From Ornithinibacter aureus (GTDB lineage Bacteria; Actinomycetota; Actinomycetes; Actinomycetales; Dermatophilaceae), in NCBI RefSeq assembly GCF_009858245.1, contig NZ_VMSB01000001.1, positions 2,294,001-2,358,000 on the forward strand: a stretch of 64,000 bases of DNA, read 5' to 3'. Made by a program: the position numbers and the translations under genes. This document shows positions 32,903-41,325 of this stretch, in pieces (within the stretch, counting starts at the first letter, position 1; every line of letters begins with the position of its first letter). The notes below the pieces were generated by a model. The model had not been told where the DNA came from and ran no database searches. It saw only the letters and a program-made list of their open reading frames with translations.

Positions 32903-33238
32903 ATGGCTAAGAAGGTCCAGGTGCTCCTCGTCGACGACCTCGACAAGAGCTCCCCTGCTGACGAGACCGTCTCGTTCTCACTCGACGGTGTGAGCTACGA
33001 GATCGACCTCACCTCGGACAACGCCGCAAAGCTGCGCGACGACCTCGCCGTGTGGATCGGCCACGCCGAGCGCACGGGTGGCCGTCGTTCGACCGGCCGC
33101 TCCACCGCCGGCAAGACCTCCGGCCGCAAGGACGTCGGCGCCATCCGGGCGTGGGCCCGCGACAACGGCCACACTGTCAACGACCGCGGTCGCATCTCCG
33201 CCGAGATCCAGGCCGCCTACGACAAGGCGCACGCCTGA
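32903..33238 (+). CDS. lsr2: Lsr2 nucleoid-associated protein
   Basis: 111 aa. The N-terminal dimerisation domain (MAKKVQVLLVDDLD; VSFSLDGVSYEIDL; NAAKLRDDLAVWI) is joined by a basic linker to the C-terminal DNA-binding domain, whose AT-hook-like RGRISAEI is intact. Lsr2 is the actinobacterial H-NS analogue that bridges DNA and silences AT-rich, often horizontally acquired, genes. It lies downstream of lysS as in mycobacteria and ends in a strong terminator hairpin. Confidence 0.97.
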   Translation: MAKKVQVLLVDDLDKSSPADETVSFSLDGVSYEIDLTSDNAAKLRDDLAVWIGHAERTGGRRSTGRSTAGKTSGRKDVGAIRAWARDNGHTVNDRGRISAEIQAAYDKAHA

Positions 33239-33255
33239 GCCTCGACCCGAGCACC

Positions 33256-33290
33256 GCAGCGGCATCCGTCGACCCGACGGGTGCCGCTGC
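33256..33290 (+). terminator. lsr2 terminator
   Basis: GCAGCGGCATCCGTCG / CGACGGGTGCCGCTGC, 16-bp stem with one G-T wobble and a 3-nt loop, 17 bp after the lsr2 stop and 4 bp before the next ATG. It contains a GGCATCC motif. Confidence 0.85.
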
Positions 33291-33294
33291 ACGC

Positions 33295-33897
33295 ATGTCA
33301 CGCCGCCACGCGTGGCTGACGTTCACCGCGGGCGGACCGCCGCTCGCCCACACCCTCATGACGGATGCCGTGGCGTGGCAACGCGCGCTGCGCTCGCTCC
33401 AGAGCCGCTGGTATGCCACCGACGCGCCACCGCAGGTCGCTGCGGCGTTCGTCCTGCAGTGGCTGCTGCAGGTTCCGGCCCACACGGGTGCCCACGCCGC
33501 CGCGAGCGGCCCGTGGCGTGCCGACCTGACGCACCTGTCCTTCGCGCTCGATCCCGCCACCGTGCCGCGAGAGGTGCGGCTGACCGGCCTCGTCGCCGAC
33601 GAGGGGTCGCTCGAGGAGCGGCTCACCCGGGCCGAGCGCGACTACCGCGCGGTCGCGCAACCGCTCGCGACGGCATACGAGTCGCTCGTGCGCCTCGGCC
33701 CACACACCCGGTCGATGATGGTCGACGACATGTGGAACGCCGCCCGGCGCGAGGCCTCGTCGGCCGCGGGGTTGCTGCGCCCCGGCGCCACGCCTCGGGC
33801 CTCGTGCTGCCTGCTCTATGCCCTGCCGGGCTGTGTCGAGTGCGCCGGGTGCCCCCGCCTGCGCCCCTCCGCAACGTCCGGCACCCTGGTGCCCTGA
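33295..33897 (+). CDS. FhuF-like (2Fe-2S) ferric-siderophore reductase family protein
   Basis: 200 aa from ATG 33295. The C-terminus has ASCCLLYALPGCVECAGCPRL, the C-C-x10-C-x2-C motif of FhuF-type ferric iron reductase C-terminal domains, which hold a 2Fe-2S cluster and reduce siderophore-bound iron in the cytosol. The N-terminal part is mostly helical and poorly conserved (FVLQWLLQVPAHTGAHAA). No siderophore biosynthesis or uptake genes are close, so the role is by family only. The start lies directly after the lsr2 terminator, leaving almost no room for its own promoter; an upstream start or read-through is possible. Confidence 0.75.
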   Translation: MSRRHAWLTFTAGGPPLAHTLMTDAVAWQRALRSLQSRWYATDAPPQVAAAFVLQWLLQVPAHTGAHAAASGPWRADLTHLSFALDPATVPREVRLTGLVADEGSLEERLTRAERDYRAVAQPLATAYESLVRLGPHTRSMMVDDMWNAARREASSAAGLLRPGATPRASCCLLYALPGCVECAGCPRLRPSATSGTLVP

Positions 33898-33986
33898 GCA
33901 GCCAACCTGCCGGACGCAAGGAGCAGCCCCGACGGGACGTCCGGCATGTTGGTGGTCTGGACGACCAAGGTGCCGGACGCAAGGGG

Positions 33987-34871
33987 TCAGGGGAGGTCGG
34001 CGAGCAGGTCTGCGTCGCGGGCGACCCGCTCGAGCACCTCGTCGAACATCAGCTGCCGAAGCGACCCCGCCTCGACCGCACCGCGTTCGACCTCGTCCCA
34101 CGTGCGCGGCGCCGCGACGCAGGGCAGTTCCCGCCCCCGCAAGGAGTAGGGGCTGATGGTGGTCTTGGCCGCCACGTTCTGGCTCCAGTCGAGGAAGACC
34201 TTGCCGGGCCGCAGCGACGTGTTCATCTTCCACAGGATGAGGTCAGGGTGCTTCTTCGTCAGCTCCTGCGCGAGATGCATGACGAGGTCGCGCACCTGGT
34301 CGCTCGTGAGGTCACCCCCGAGGGCCGCGTAGAGCTGCATCCCCTTGCTGCCCGAGGTGACCGGGTACAGCTCGAGCCCGAGCGCGGCCAGCCGCTCGCG
34401 CACGAGCAGGGCCACCTGGGCGCACTCGTGCAGCCCGGCAGGCTTGCCCGGATCGAGGTCGATGACGAGGCGGTCGGGGTTGCCGCGCTCACCCTCGTCG
34501 GTGAGGGTCCACTGCGGCACGTGCAGCTCGAGCGAGTTGAGATTGACCAGGTACGTGAGGTCTGCGAGGTCGCCGATCAGGGGGTAGACGACGTCGTCGA
34601 CCGGCATCCGGGGCAGCCAGCTCGGCGCGCCCGAGGGCAGGTTCTTCTCGAAGAAGAACATCTGGTCCTGAACGCCGTGCGGGTAGCGCACCCTCGTCAC
34701 CGGGCGCCGCGCAAGGTGCGGCAGCATCAACGGCGCCACCTGCGCGTAGTAGCTGAGCACCTCCCCCTTGGTCGTCTCGGTCGAGGGGTACATGACCTTG
34801 TCGAGGCTGGTGAGGCGGAGCCGGCGACCAGCCACCTCGACCCGAGTGACCTCGGGCACGAAATCAGGCAT
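33987..34871 (-). CDS. ligD (POL): LigD polymerase/primase domain protein (stand-alone)
   Basis: 294 aa, the archaeo-eukaryotic-primase-like POL domain of bacterial NHEJ. It has LTSLDKVMYPSTETTKGEVLSYY at the N-terminus, the metal-binding DLDP in RLVIDLDPGKP near residue 137, TSGSKGMQLYAAL near 168, and conserved C-terminal SLRGRELPCVAAPRTWDEV. It adds ribo- or deoxyribonucleotides at double-strand break ends. In many bacteria POL, nuclease (PE) and ligase domains are one protein; here POL is separate, overlapping the ligase gene by 8 bp, and no PE domain gene is present. Confidence 0.94.
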   Translation of the reverse strand: MPDFVPEVTRVEVAGRRLRLTSLDKVMYPSTETTKGEVLSYYAQVAPLMLPHLARRPVTRVRYPHGVQDQMFFFEKNLPSGAPSWLPRMPVDDVVYPLIGDLADLTYLVNLNSLELHVPQWTLTDEGERGNPDRLVIDLDPGKPAGLHECAQVALLVRERLAALGLELYPVTSGSKGMQLYAALGGDLTSDQVRDLVMHLAQELTKKHPDLILWKMNTSLRPGKVFLDWSQNVAAKTTISPYSLRGRELPCVAAPRTWDEVERGAVEAGSLRQLMFDEVLERVARDADLLADLP

Positions 34872-35862
34872 CCTCGACCTCCTCGAGGTCGGCGGGCACG
34901 AGGTCGGTGCGCACCCCGAGGTATGCCGGTTGCCGCAGTCGGTGTTGCCCCGTCAGTTCCAGCGCACGCACCTCGATGACGACCCGAGGCTGCACCCACG
35001 TCGTGCCGACGGCGTCGATCGAGGGCACGTCGTCGTCGAAGGGCGAGTCGTCGCGGCTCAGCGGGCGCAGGCGCATTGCGAGCGCCTGCCCGGCCGTTCC
35101 GGCCAGACCCGAGCCGACCCGGCCGGCGTACCGCCAGCCACCGGCACCGTCAGGCAGGCCCACGAGGACGGCCCCGAGCCGTCCCGCCGACCCGACCTCC
35201 GGGCGCCAACCACCGACGACGACCGAGTGGGTGACCTTGTGGGCGCTCTTGCGCCAGTCGGACGAGCGGCGCCCGGCGGCGTAGGTGGCCGATCGGCGCT
35301 TGCTGACGATGCCCTCGAGGCCCTGCTCGGCCGTGGCGGCCAGCAGGTGCTCTCCGTCGTCGTGCACCGCGGGCACCTGCCAGGTGGGGCCGGTGAGGTC
35401 CAGCCGTTCGAGCAGTCCCCGCCGCGCCGACCACGGCTGGTCGGTGAGGTCGGCCCCGAACAGCCGCAGCAGGTCGAAGACCATGAGCGTCACCGGGCGG
35501 GTGGCCGCCAGCCGCACCGCCTTGCGACGGTCCGAGACGTGCATGCGCTCGGTCAGGGCGTGGAAGCTGGGCCGGCCGCCGTCGAGGGCGACGACCTCGG
35601 CATCGAGGAGCATGTCGTCGTAGGCCTCCCCGAGGCCGGCGAGCTCGGGGTAGGAGGCCGTGACGTCCCGCTCGTTGCGCGACCACACGCGCACTTCGCC
35701 GCCGCGCACGTCGACGAGCACCCGCATCCCGTCCCACTTGACCTCGTGCACCCAGTCGGCACCCGTCGGCACCCGGTCGGCCGCCGTCGCGAGCATCGGC
35801 CGCAGCGGCGCGCGCGCCGAGGACGGCTCGTGGGAAGAGGACGGGGTAACCACGGGCACCAT
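34864..35862 (-). CDS. ligD (LIG): ATP-dependent DNA ligase (LigD ligase domain)
   Basis: 332 aa from ATG 35862 (GTG/ATG codons farther up are in frame but leave the operator inside the gene). Nucleotidyltransferase motif I EVKWDGMR carries the adenylated Lys near residue 45. Motif III (DAEVVAL), motif IV (EGIVSKRR) and motif V (WRKSAHKV) follow, and then an OB-fold. It seals nicks and ends during non-homologous end joining with Ku and POL. It is first in a two-gene operon divergent from ku, with a 15-bp palindrome between them. Confidence 0.93.
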   Translation of the reverse strand: MVPVVTPSSSHEPSSARAPLRPMLATAADRVPTGADWVHEVKWDGMRVLVDVRGGEVRVWSRNERDVTASYPELAGLGEAYDDMLLDAEVVALDGGRPSFHALTERMHVSDRRKAVRLAATRPVTLMVFDLLRLFGADLTDQPWSARRGLLERLDLTGPTWQVPAVHDDGEHLLAATAEQGLEGIVSKRRSATYAAGRRSSDWRKSAHKVTHSVVVGGWRPEVGSAGRLGAVLVGLPDGAGGWRYAGRVGSGLAGTAGQALAMRLRPLSRDDSPFDDDVPSIDAVGTTWVQPRVVIEVRALELTGQHRLRQPAYLGVRTDLVPADLEEVEDA

Positions 35863-35873
35863 CCTGCCCGCGA

Positions 35874-35915
35874 TGAGTGCGGAAGTGGCGGCCCCAGCGA
35901 CCACTTCCGCACTCA
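35874..35915. promoter_or_regulatory. 15-bp perfect palindrome between divergent ligD and ku
   Basis: TGAGTGCGGAAGTGG (35874-35888) and its exact inverse (35901-35915) with a 12-nt spacer, starting 12 bp upstream of the ligase ATG and ending 73 bp before ku. Its place between two divergently transcribed NHEJ operons suggests a shared operator rather than a terminator. Confidence 0.6.
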
Positions 35916-35987
35916 CGGCTGGGCATACGCTGGGAGTCTGCGCTGACCGCGAGACGCCGCGGACGGCATCCGGGAGAGGTGGCGACC

Positions 35988-36929
35988 ATGAGGGCGATCT
36001 GGAAGGGCGCGGTCTCCTTCGGCCTGGTCAACGTGCCGGTGCGGCTGTACTCCGCGACCGAGAACCACGACGTGCAGTTCCGTCAGGTGCACCGCGAGGA
36101 CGGCGGGCGGATCAAGTACAAGCGCACCTGCTCGATCGACGGCGAGGAGGTGTCGTACGACGACATCGCCAAGGGCTACGAGACCGAGGACGGCGACATG
36201 GTCGTGCTCACCGACGAGGACTTCGCCGACCTGCCGAGCCGCACGTCCAAGGAGATCGGGGTGACGAAGTTCGTCCCGGCCGACCAGATCGACCCGATGT
36301 GGCTCGACAAGTCGTACTACCTCGAGCCCGACAAGGCCGCCACCAAGCCCTACGTCCTGCTCCGCGACGCCCTGGAGTCCGAGAAGCGGATGGCCATCTG
36401 CACCGTCTCCATCCGCACCCGGATGACGATGGCGGTGCTGCGGGTGCGTGACGGCGTCATCGTCATGCAGACGATGCTCTGGCCCGACGAGGTGCGCGCC
36501 GCCGACTTCGCGACGGTGACCGACGACCAGCACGCCACCGAGCAGGAGATGGCGATGGCCAAGATGCTCATCGACCAGCTCGCGGGCGACTACGACCCCG
36601 ACGACTACGAGGACGACTACGCGATCGCCGTCAAGGAACTCGTGCGCGCCAAGGTCGAGGGCGGCGAGGTGCGCGTCAGCGCGGCCGAGCCGGAGGAGAG
36701 CGGCGAGGTCGTCGACCTGCTGGCGGCGCTGGCGCGCTCGGTCGAGAAGGCCAAGGCCGCGCGGGGTGAGGCTCCCGAGCCGGCCCCGGCCAAGGCCCCG
36801 GCCGAGAAGAAGAAGGCCACCAAGACGGCGGCCGCCGAGGAGACGGCGGCCGCCAAGAAGACCGCAGCCGGGAAGGCTCCTGCCAGGAAGACGGCGGCGA
36901 AGAAGGCCGCACCGAAGAAGGCCAGCTGA
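35988..36929 (+). CDS. ku: Ku protein (bacterial NHEJ)
   Basis: 313 aa. ATG 35988 has GGGAGAGG 9-16 nt upstream. The Ku core (residues 1-255) starts MRAIWKGAVSFGLVNVPVRLYSA and includes RVHREDGGRIKYKRTC-like and TKFVPADQIDPMWLDKSYYL elements. It forms a homodimeric ring on DNA ends and recruits LigD. The C-terminal 60 residues are a Lys/Ala-rich tail (KKAAPKKAS end), the extended form seen in actinobacteria that aids DNA threading. It is followed by a small HhH protein gene and a Nei glycosylase gene in the same direction. Confidence 0.96.
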   Translation: MRAIWKGAVSFGLVNVPVRLYSATENHDVQFRQVHREDGGRIKYKRTCSIDGEEVSYDDIAKGYETEDGDMVVLTDEDFADLPSRTSKEIGVTKFVPADQIDPMWLDKSYYLEPDKAATKPYVLLRDALESEKRMAICTVSIRTRMTMAVLRVRDGVIVMQTMLWPDEVRAADFATVTDDQHATEQEMAMAKMLIDQLAGDYDPDDYEDDYAIAVKELVRAKVEGGEVRVSAAEPEESGEVVDLLAALARSVEKAKAARGEAPEPAPAKAPAEKKKATKTAAAEETAAAKKTAAGKAPARKTAAKKAAPKKAS

Positions 36930-36931
36930 CC

Positions 36932-37150
36932 GTGACCGGCGAGCACCCCCAGCCGACCTCGACACCGGAACCCTCGGAGCCGCCCCACGAGGTGCACGCC
37001 ATCGGGGCGCCGGCCCGCCGCGCGCTGGCGAGCGCCGGGTTGACGACGTGGGATGCCGTGGCCGCCACCGCGGACCGCGACCTCCTGGCGTTGCACGGCT
37101 TCGGGCCCAGGGCCCTGCGCATCGTCCGGGAACTGAGGCCGCATGCCTGA
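36932..37150 (+). CDS. Small helix-hairpin-helix DNA-binding protein
   Basis: 72 aa from GTG 36932, two bases after the ku stop; its end overlaps the next gene by 8 bp. After a Pro-rich tail of about 20 residues, IGAPARRALASAGLTTWDAVAATADRDLLALHGFGPRALRIVREL has the two helix-hairpin-helix units of the RNA polymerase alpha C-terminal/HhH type. Such short proteins bind DNA non-specifically and are often annotated as hypothetical. Translational coupling to ku and nei suggests a repair role; this is context only. Confidence 0.78.
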   Translation: MTGEHPQPTSTPEPSEPPHEVHAIGAPARRALASAGLTTWDAVAATADRDLLALHGFGPRALRIVRELRPHA

Positions 37151-37970
37151 GGGCCACACGCTGTTCGCCCTCGCCCGCGACCTGCACGAGGCCTTCGCGG
37201 GCACCACCCCCGAGGTGACGAGCCCCCAGGGCAAGTTCGCCGAGGGGGCGGCCCTGCTGAACGGTCACGACCTGCTGCGGGCGACGTCGCGCGGCAAGCA
37301 CCTGTTCGTCGAGTTCGCCGACGACCGCTGGCTGCACGTGCACCTGGGCCTCATCGGCTCGTTCACCGTCGACAGCCACGAGTGGACCGCGGAGGTGCCG
37401 GCGGTCGGTCAGGTGCGGCTGCGGCTGCGCACCGACCAGCACATCGCCGACCTTCGCGGGCCGACGCTGTGCGAGGTGGCCACGCCCGAGAAGATTGACG
37501 GCGTGCTGGCTCGCTTGGGCCCGGATCCGCTGCGCCCCGACTCCGACCCGGACGCCGCCTGGGCCCGGATCAGCCGCTCGTCGCGCCCCATTGGTGAGCT
37601 CCTCATGGACCAGGCGGTGCTTGCCGGCATCGGCAACGTGTACCGCTCGGAGGTGCTCTTCCGGCACCGCCTGTCGCCGTTCACGGAGGGCCGCCTGCTG
37701 CGCCGAGCGTCCTGGCGCCTCATCTGGGACGACCTCGAGCGCCTCCTGCCCCTCGGCGTCGCGACCGGCCGCATCGTCACCGTCGAGGAGCAGGTGCTCG
37801 AGGTCGAGGCGGCGCTCGGTCGCGGCGGGGTGCCGCACCTCACCGAACGCTCGTCGTCGGTCTACAGGCGCGCGGGGATGCCGTGCCCCGCCTGTGGGTC
37901 GAAGGTGCGTACGCGCGTGGTCGCCGGCCGCAACCTCTTCTGGTGCGGTCTCTGCCAGCGTCGCCGCTGA
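37143..37970 (+). CDS. Fpg/Nei family DNA glycosylase-lyase (Nei2-like)
   Basis: 275 aa. MPEGHTLFALARDLHEAF gives the catalytic Pro2-Glu3 after Met removal, and the MPEGHT form is typical of endonuclease VIII-like enzymes. Conserved Lys in SRGKHLFVEF near residue 52, the H2TH segment DQAVLAGIGNVYRSEVLFRHRLSP near 156-180 and a C-terminal zinc finger CPACG...CGLCQRRR complete the protein. It removes oxidised pyrimidines and cleaves the abasic site. Unlike the orphan domain at 1456-1836 it is full length. It is part of the ku-HhH-nei run. Confidence 0.94.
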   Translation: MPEGHTLFALARDLHEAFAGTTPEVTSPQGKFAEGAALLNGHDLLRATSRGKHLFVEFADDRWLHVHLGLIGSFTVDSHEWTAEVPAVGQVRLRLRTDQHIADLRGPTLCEVATPEKIDGVLARLGPDPLRPDSDPDAAWARISRSSRPIGELLMDQAVLAGIGNVYRSEVLFRHRLSPFTEGRLLRRASWRLIWDDLERLLPLGVATGRIVTVEEQVLEVEAALGRGGVPHLTERSSSVYRRAGMPCPACGSKVRTRVVAGRNLFWCGLCQRRR

Positions 37971-38095
37971 GCGATGACCGCCGGGCCGCGCAGCTGACGT
38001 CCAGCCCTGCGGCAATCCGGGATGCACGCGCGGCAGCAAGCCGGCGCCCAGGGCAGGCCTTGCCTCTGCCGGGCCCCCTGCGACACACTGACCGC

Positions 38096-39316
38096 GTGCC
38101 GAACCGGGATGCAGCGGCAGGTGGCGCTCTGGCGGGGCACGCTTCCCGGCTGGGCGGCCCCACTCGACGTGCCGCGCTCACCGGCCTGGGCGGTGCGCTG
38201 CTCGCAGCGTGCACCGACGGCGGTTCCGGTGATCCATCACCCTCGGCGACCCCCACGGCACTGCCCACGCCGACCCCGCTGCCCTCGGCCCAGCGCAGAC
38301 TGGTTTGGGCCACCTGGCCCGAGTACATCGACGTCGATGACAGCGGCTCGCAGCGCCCCTCGCTCGACCGCTTCACCGCCGAGACCGGGATCCCGGTGAC
38401 CTACGAGGAGGTCATCGAGGACAACGAGGAGTACGTCGCGACCATCGCCGACGACCTGGCGGCCAAGCGTCCCGTGGGCGCGGACATCCTCACCCTCACC
38501 ACCTGGATGACGGCCCGACTGGCCCGCAGCGGCCAGCTCCAGCCCTTCGGTCCCGTCCCGAACGCCAAGAACCTGATTCCCGCCCTGGCCGCGCCCGACT
38601 GGGACCCGCAGCAGCGGCTCTCCCTTCCCTGGCAGGCCGGCCTGACCGGCATCACGTACGACGCCCGCCGCGTCGGCCGGGCCATCGGCAGCGTGGAGGA
38701 GCTGTTCACCAGGCCTGACCTCAAGGGAAAGGTCGGCTTCTTCACGGACTTCAACGACAGCATCGGGCTGACGCTGCGTTCCCAGGGCAACGACCTCGCC
38801 ACCGCGACGCCGGACGACGTCAGCGCGGCCACGGCCTTGTTGCGTGACGCGACGGAGCGCGGGCAGATCGCGGGCTTCTACGGCAACGACTACCTCGAGG
38901 CCCTGGACTCGGGGGCGCTCGTCGCGTCCCTGGGCTGGTCCGGCGACATCCTGCAGGCGCAGGCCGACAACCCGTACCTGAAGTTCGTGCCCCCGGAGGA
39001 GGGCCTCGTGATCTGGTCGGACAACCTCGTCGTGCCGGCAGGGTCGTTGCAGGCCGCGACCGTCACCGCCCTCGCCGACTACTACTACCAGCCTGAGGTC
39101 GCCGCCACCGTGGCGGCCTGGGTCAACTACATCTGCCCCGTGCAGGGAGCCCAGGAGGCCATGGAACGGCTCGACCCCGACCTTGCGGCGAGCCCCCTCA
39201 TCTTCCCGGACTCCTCCATCCTCGACCGCTGCTACCAGCTGCCCACCTTTGCGGCCGATGACGAGCTCCGGGTCCGTGACGAGTTCGCGGCAATGGTCGC
39301 GGCGAGCCGGCGATGA
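38096..39316 (+). CDS. PotD/PotF-like solute-binding lipoprotein
   Basis: 406 aa from GTG 38096. The N-terminus has twin Arg (PTRRAALTG) and lipobox LLAAC, suggesting a Tat-exported lipoprotein, followed by a Pro/Thr linker. The mature domain (WATWPEYIDVD; GADILTLTTWMTARLARSG; LSLPWQAGLTGITYD; NDYLEALDSGALVASLGWSGDI) matches spermidine/putrescine-binding proteins. No permease or ATPase gene is nearby. Instead a VWA-domain protein gene begins 4 bp later. It might feed a distant transporter or act as a sensor with its partner. Confidence 0.85.
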   Translation: MPNRDAAAGGALAGHASRLGGPTRRAALTGLGGALLAACTDGGSGDPSPSATPTALPTPTPLPSAQRRLVWATWPEYIDVDDSGSQRPSLDRFTAETGIPVTYEEVIEDNEEYVATIADDLAAKRPVGADILTLTTWMTARLARSGQLQPFGPVPNAKNLIPALAAPDWDPQQRLSLPWQAGLTGITYDARRVGRAIGSVEELFTRPDLKGKVGFFTDFNDSIGLTLRSQGNDLATATPDDVSAATALLRDATERGQIAGFYGNDYLEALDSGALVASLGWSGDILQAQADNPYLKFVPPEEGLVIWSDNLVVPAGSLQAATVTALADYYYQPEVAATVAAWVNYICPVQGAQEAMERLDPDLAASPLIFPDSSILDRCYQLPTFAADDELRVRDEFAAMVAASRR

Positions 39317-39320
39317 CGTC

Positions 39321-41075
39321 ATGAGCGAGCCACGTGGAGGACGGCACCGGTCCGACGGACAGCGACGGACCGAGACCCGGCGCACGGCCGGCGGGCGAGG
39401 ACAGCACGCCAGCGCGCGCACCTCGAGGCGAGGGCGCGCGGCCGCTGTCGTGGCCGGCATCCTCGTGCTCGCGGTCGGTGGCGGGTATGCCGTGCAGCGC
39501 CTGGTGTCGGACGACGGCGCTGCGCAGGCAGCGGGCGCCCCGTGCGACCCGGCGACCCTCAGCGTCGTCGCGGACCCCGCCATCGCCCGGGCTCTGACGA
39601 CGGCGACGGCAGGCCTGGCTCCCGGGGCCGACGGCTGCGTCAGCGTCACCGTCACGAGCCAGCCCTCGACGACGACCGCGGCCGAGATCGCTCGTGCGGA
39701 GGGCACCGGCCTGGGCGGATCCCTGCCCGATGTGTGGGTGCCCGACTCGAGCCTGTGGGTCGAGAAGGCCAAGGCCACGCCGGTCGGCGCCACCCGGCTG
39801 ACGGGTGACGCGACGACCGTGGCCACGACCCCGGTCGTCATCGCCCTGGCCCGCAGCACGGCAACCGAGCTGGGCTGGCCGGACACGCAACCCCGCTGGG
39901 CCGAGCTGGCCGCTGGGAGCCCTGGGATCGCCAGCGGCAGCCCGGACCCGCAGGAGAGCGCCGCGGGCCTGGCCGCCCTGCTGGCGCAGACGGATGGCCG
40001 GAGCACACCCGAGGCGGTCGCCGAGGTCAGCCAGCGCCTCACCGTTCCGCAGGCCGGAGGCCGCACTCCCGCCCAGCTCGTCGCGGACGGGACGTACGAC
40101 GCGATGCCGACCACCGAGCTCGACGTCCTGACTGCCCAGACCGCCGCAGGCGTCCGGGGGTCGGTCGTCGCCGCCTACGACCCGGCTCTCGGCCCGGCCC
40201 TCGACTTCCCGATGCTCCTGCTCACGACGAAGGAAGGGCCCGACACCGCGCGAGCCACCGCCTACGCCGCGCTCGTGCGCGCCCTCGACACGGACGCCGC
40301 GCGTCAGGCCCTGACCGAGGCGGGCCTGCGCACCCCCGAGGGTGAGCTCGACGACTCCTTCGGCGCCGAGCTGGGGGTCGCCGAGGGGGACCTGGTCGAC
40401 GGAGAGCGCCCCGACGGGGCACAGGTGACGGCCGCCCTGGACTCCTGGGCCCTCGCGGGCCGCCGCTCCCGCCTGCTGGTCGTCGTCGACCGGTCGGGGT
40501 CGATGCGCCACCCCATCCCCGGCGGCTCGATCGCGAAGTCCACGTTGGCCCAGGACTCGCTGCGTCGCCTCGTGGGCTCCGCCGCCCCGGACAGCGACCT
40601 GGGCCTCTGGTCCTTCACCACGAACTCACCCGGTGACGACATCCAGGCCCTGGTGCCGCTCGGTCGCCTCGATGCCACGGTCGGCTCCGTGCCGCGCCGT
40701 GAGGCCCTGACCACCGCCATCGGCACGCTCACCCCCTCTCTCCAAGGCGACACGCCCCTGCACCGCGCCGTCATCGCGAGCTACGCGTCGGCGCAGCAGG
40801 ACTACGCCTACGGGCGGCTCAACGCCGTCGTCATCGTCACCGACGGGGTGAACGACGACCCCGGGCAGTCGATCAGCGAAGCCGCCGTGCTCTCCCAGCT
40901 GCGCCAGCTCTACGACCCGATGCGCCCGGTCCGGATCATCACGCTGGGGTACGGCCCCGAGCCGGACCTCGCCTCCCTGCAGCGGATGGCCGACGTCACC
41001 GGTGGCCAGGCCTTCAAGGGCCTGACGGAGCAGGAGGCGTCGACCCTGCTCGCCACGACATTGGCGAAGCTGTAG
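39321..41075 (+). CDS. Membrane-anchored substrate-binding-like and VWA domain protein
   Basis: 584 aa from ATG 39321, 4 bp after the previous stop. A basic cytosolic tail and one N-terminal TM (about residues 36-54) anchor it. Residues about 70-370 resemble an extracellular solute-binding domain (SLPDVWVPDSSLWVEKA; TTPVVIALARS; VAAYDPALGPALDFPMLLLT). Residues about 375-580 form a VWA domain with an intact MIDAS (VVVDRSGSMRHP; later TDG in IVTDGVND). VWA domains bind protein partners through a metal. Together with the adjacent PotD-like lipoprotein it may form an extracellular complex; no transport genes are present. Confidence 0.85.
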   Translation: MSEPRGGRHRSDGQRRTETRRTAGGRGQHASARTSRRGRAAAVVAGILVLAVGGGYAVQRLVSDDGAAQAAGAPCDPATLSVVADPAIARALTTATAGLAPGADGCVSVTVTSQPSTTTAAEIARAEGTGLGGSLPDVWVPDSSLWVEKAKATPVGATRLTGDATTVATTPVVIALARSTATELGWPDTQPRWAELAAGSPGIASGSPDPQESAAGLAALLAQTDGRSTPEAVAEVSQRLTVPQAGGRTPAQLVADGTYDAMPTTELDVLTAQTAAGVRGSVVAAYDPALGPALDFPMLLLTTKEGPDTARATAYAALVRALDTDAARQALTEAGLRTPEGELDDSFGAELGVAEGDLVDGERPDGAQVTAALDSWALAGRRSRLLVVVDRSGSMRHPIPGGSIAKSTLAQDSLRRLVGSAAPDSDLGLWSFTTNSPGDDIQALVPLGRLDATVGSVPRREALTTAIGTLTPSLQGDTPLHRAVIASYASAQQDYAYGRLNAVVIVTDGVNDDPGQSISEAAVLSQLRQLYDPMRPVRIITLGYGPEPDLASLQRMADVTGGQAFKGLTEQEASTLLATTLAKL

Positions 41076-41092
41076 TGCGCCGGACAGTGGGC

Positions 41093-41132
41093 GTCCGGCG
41101 CGGCGACGTCCGGCGCGGCGACGTCCGGCGGG
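41093..41132. repeat. 15-bp tandem repeat upstream of clpC
   Basis: GTCCGGCGCGGCGAC occurs at 41093 and 41108, with a partial third copy at 41123. The 250-bp gap 41076-41325 otherwise holds the clpC leader, with AGGAGA 7 nt before the ATG. Confidence 0.6.
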
Positions 41133-41325
41133 TGGTGCGCCACGGCATCCGGCGACGTGCCCTGCGGCGCTATGCCGAGAGCGAACGCGGAACACGCCGA
41201 CCCACTGTCCACGTTGGACACCCTGACCTCGACGCGACCCGAGGTGACCGTTCGTCGGCCACCGACGGGCCACAGCCAGTCGGCGCGACTAGCATCGAGG
41301 GGACTCGACCGTCAGGAGAAGCACC

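Noticed and set aside
33295-33897. WhiB-type regulator
   Set aside because: The Cys spacing (C-C-x10-C-x2-C at the C-terminus) fits FhuF-like reductases and not the WhiB arrangement.
41076-41325. ClgR or HAIR (HspR) operators before clpC
   Set aside because: No sequence with the expected spacing was found by eye; only a 15-bp tandem repeat and a ribosome site are visible.
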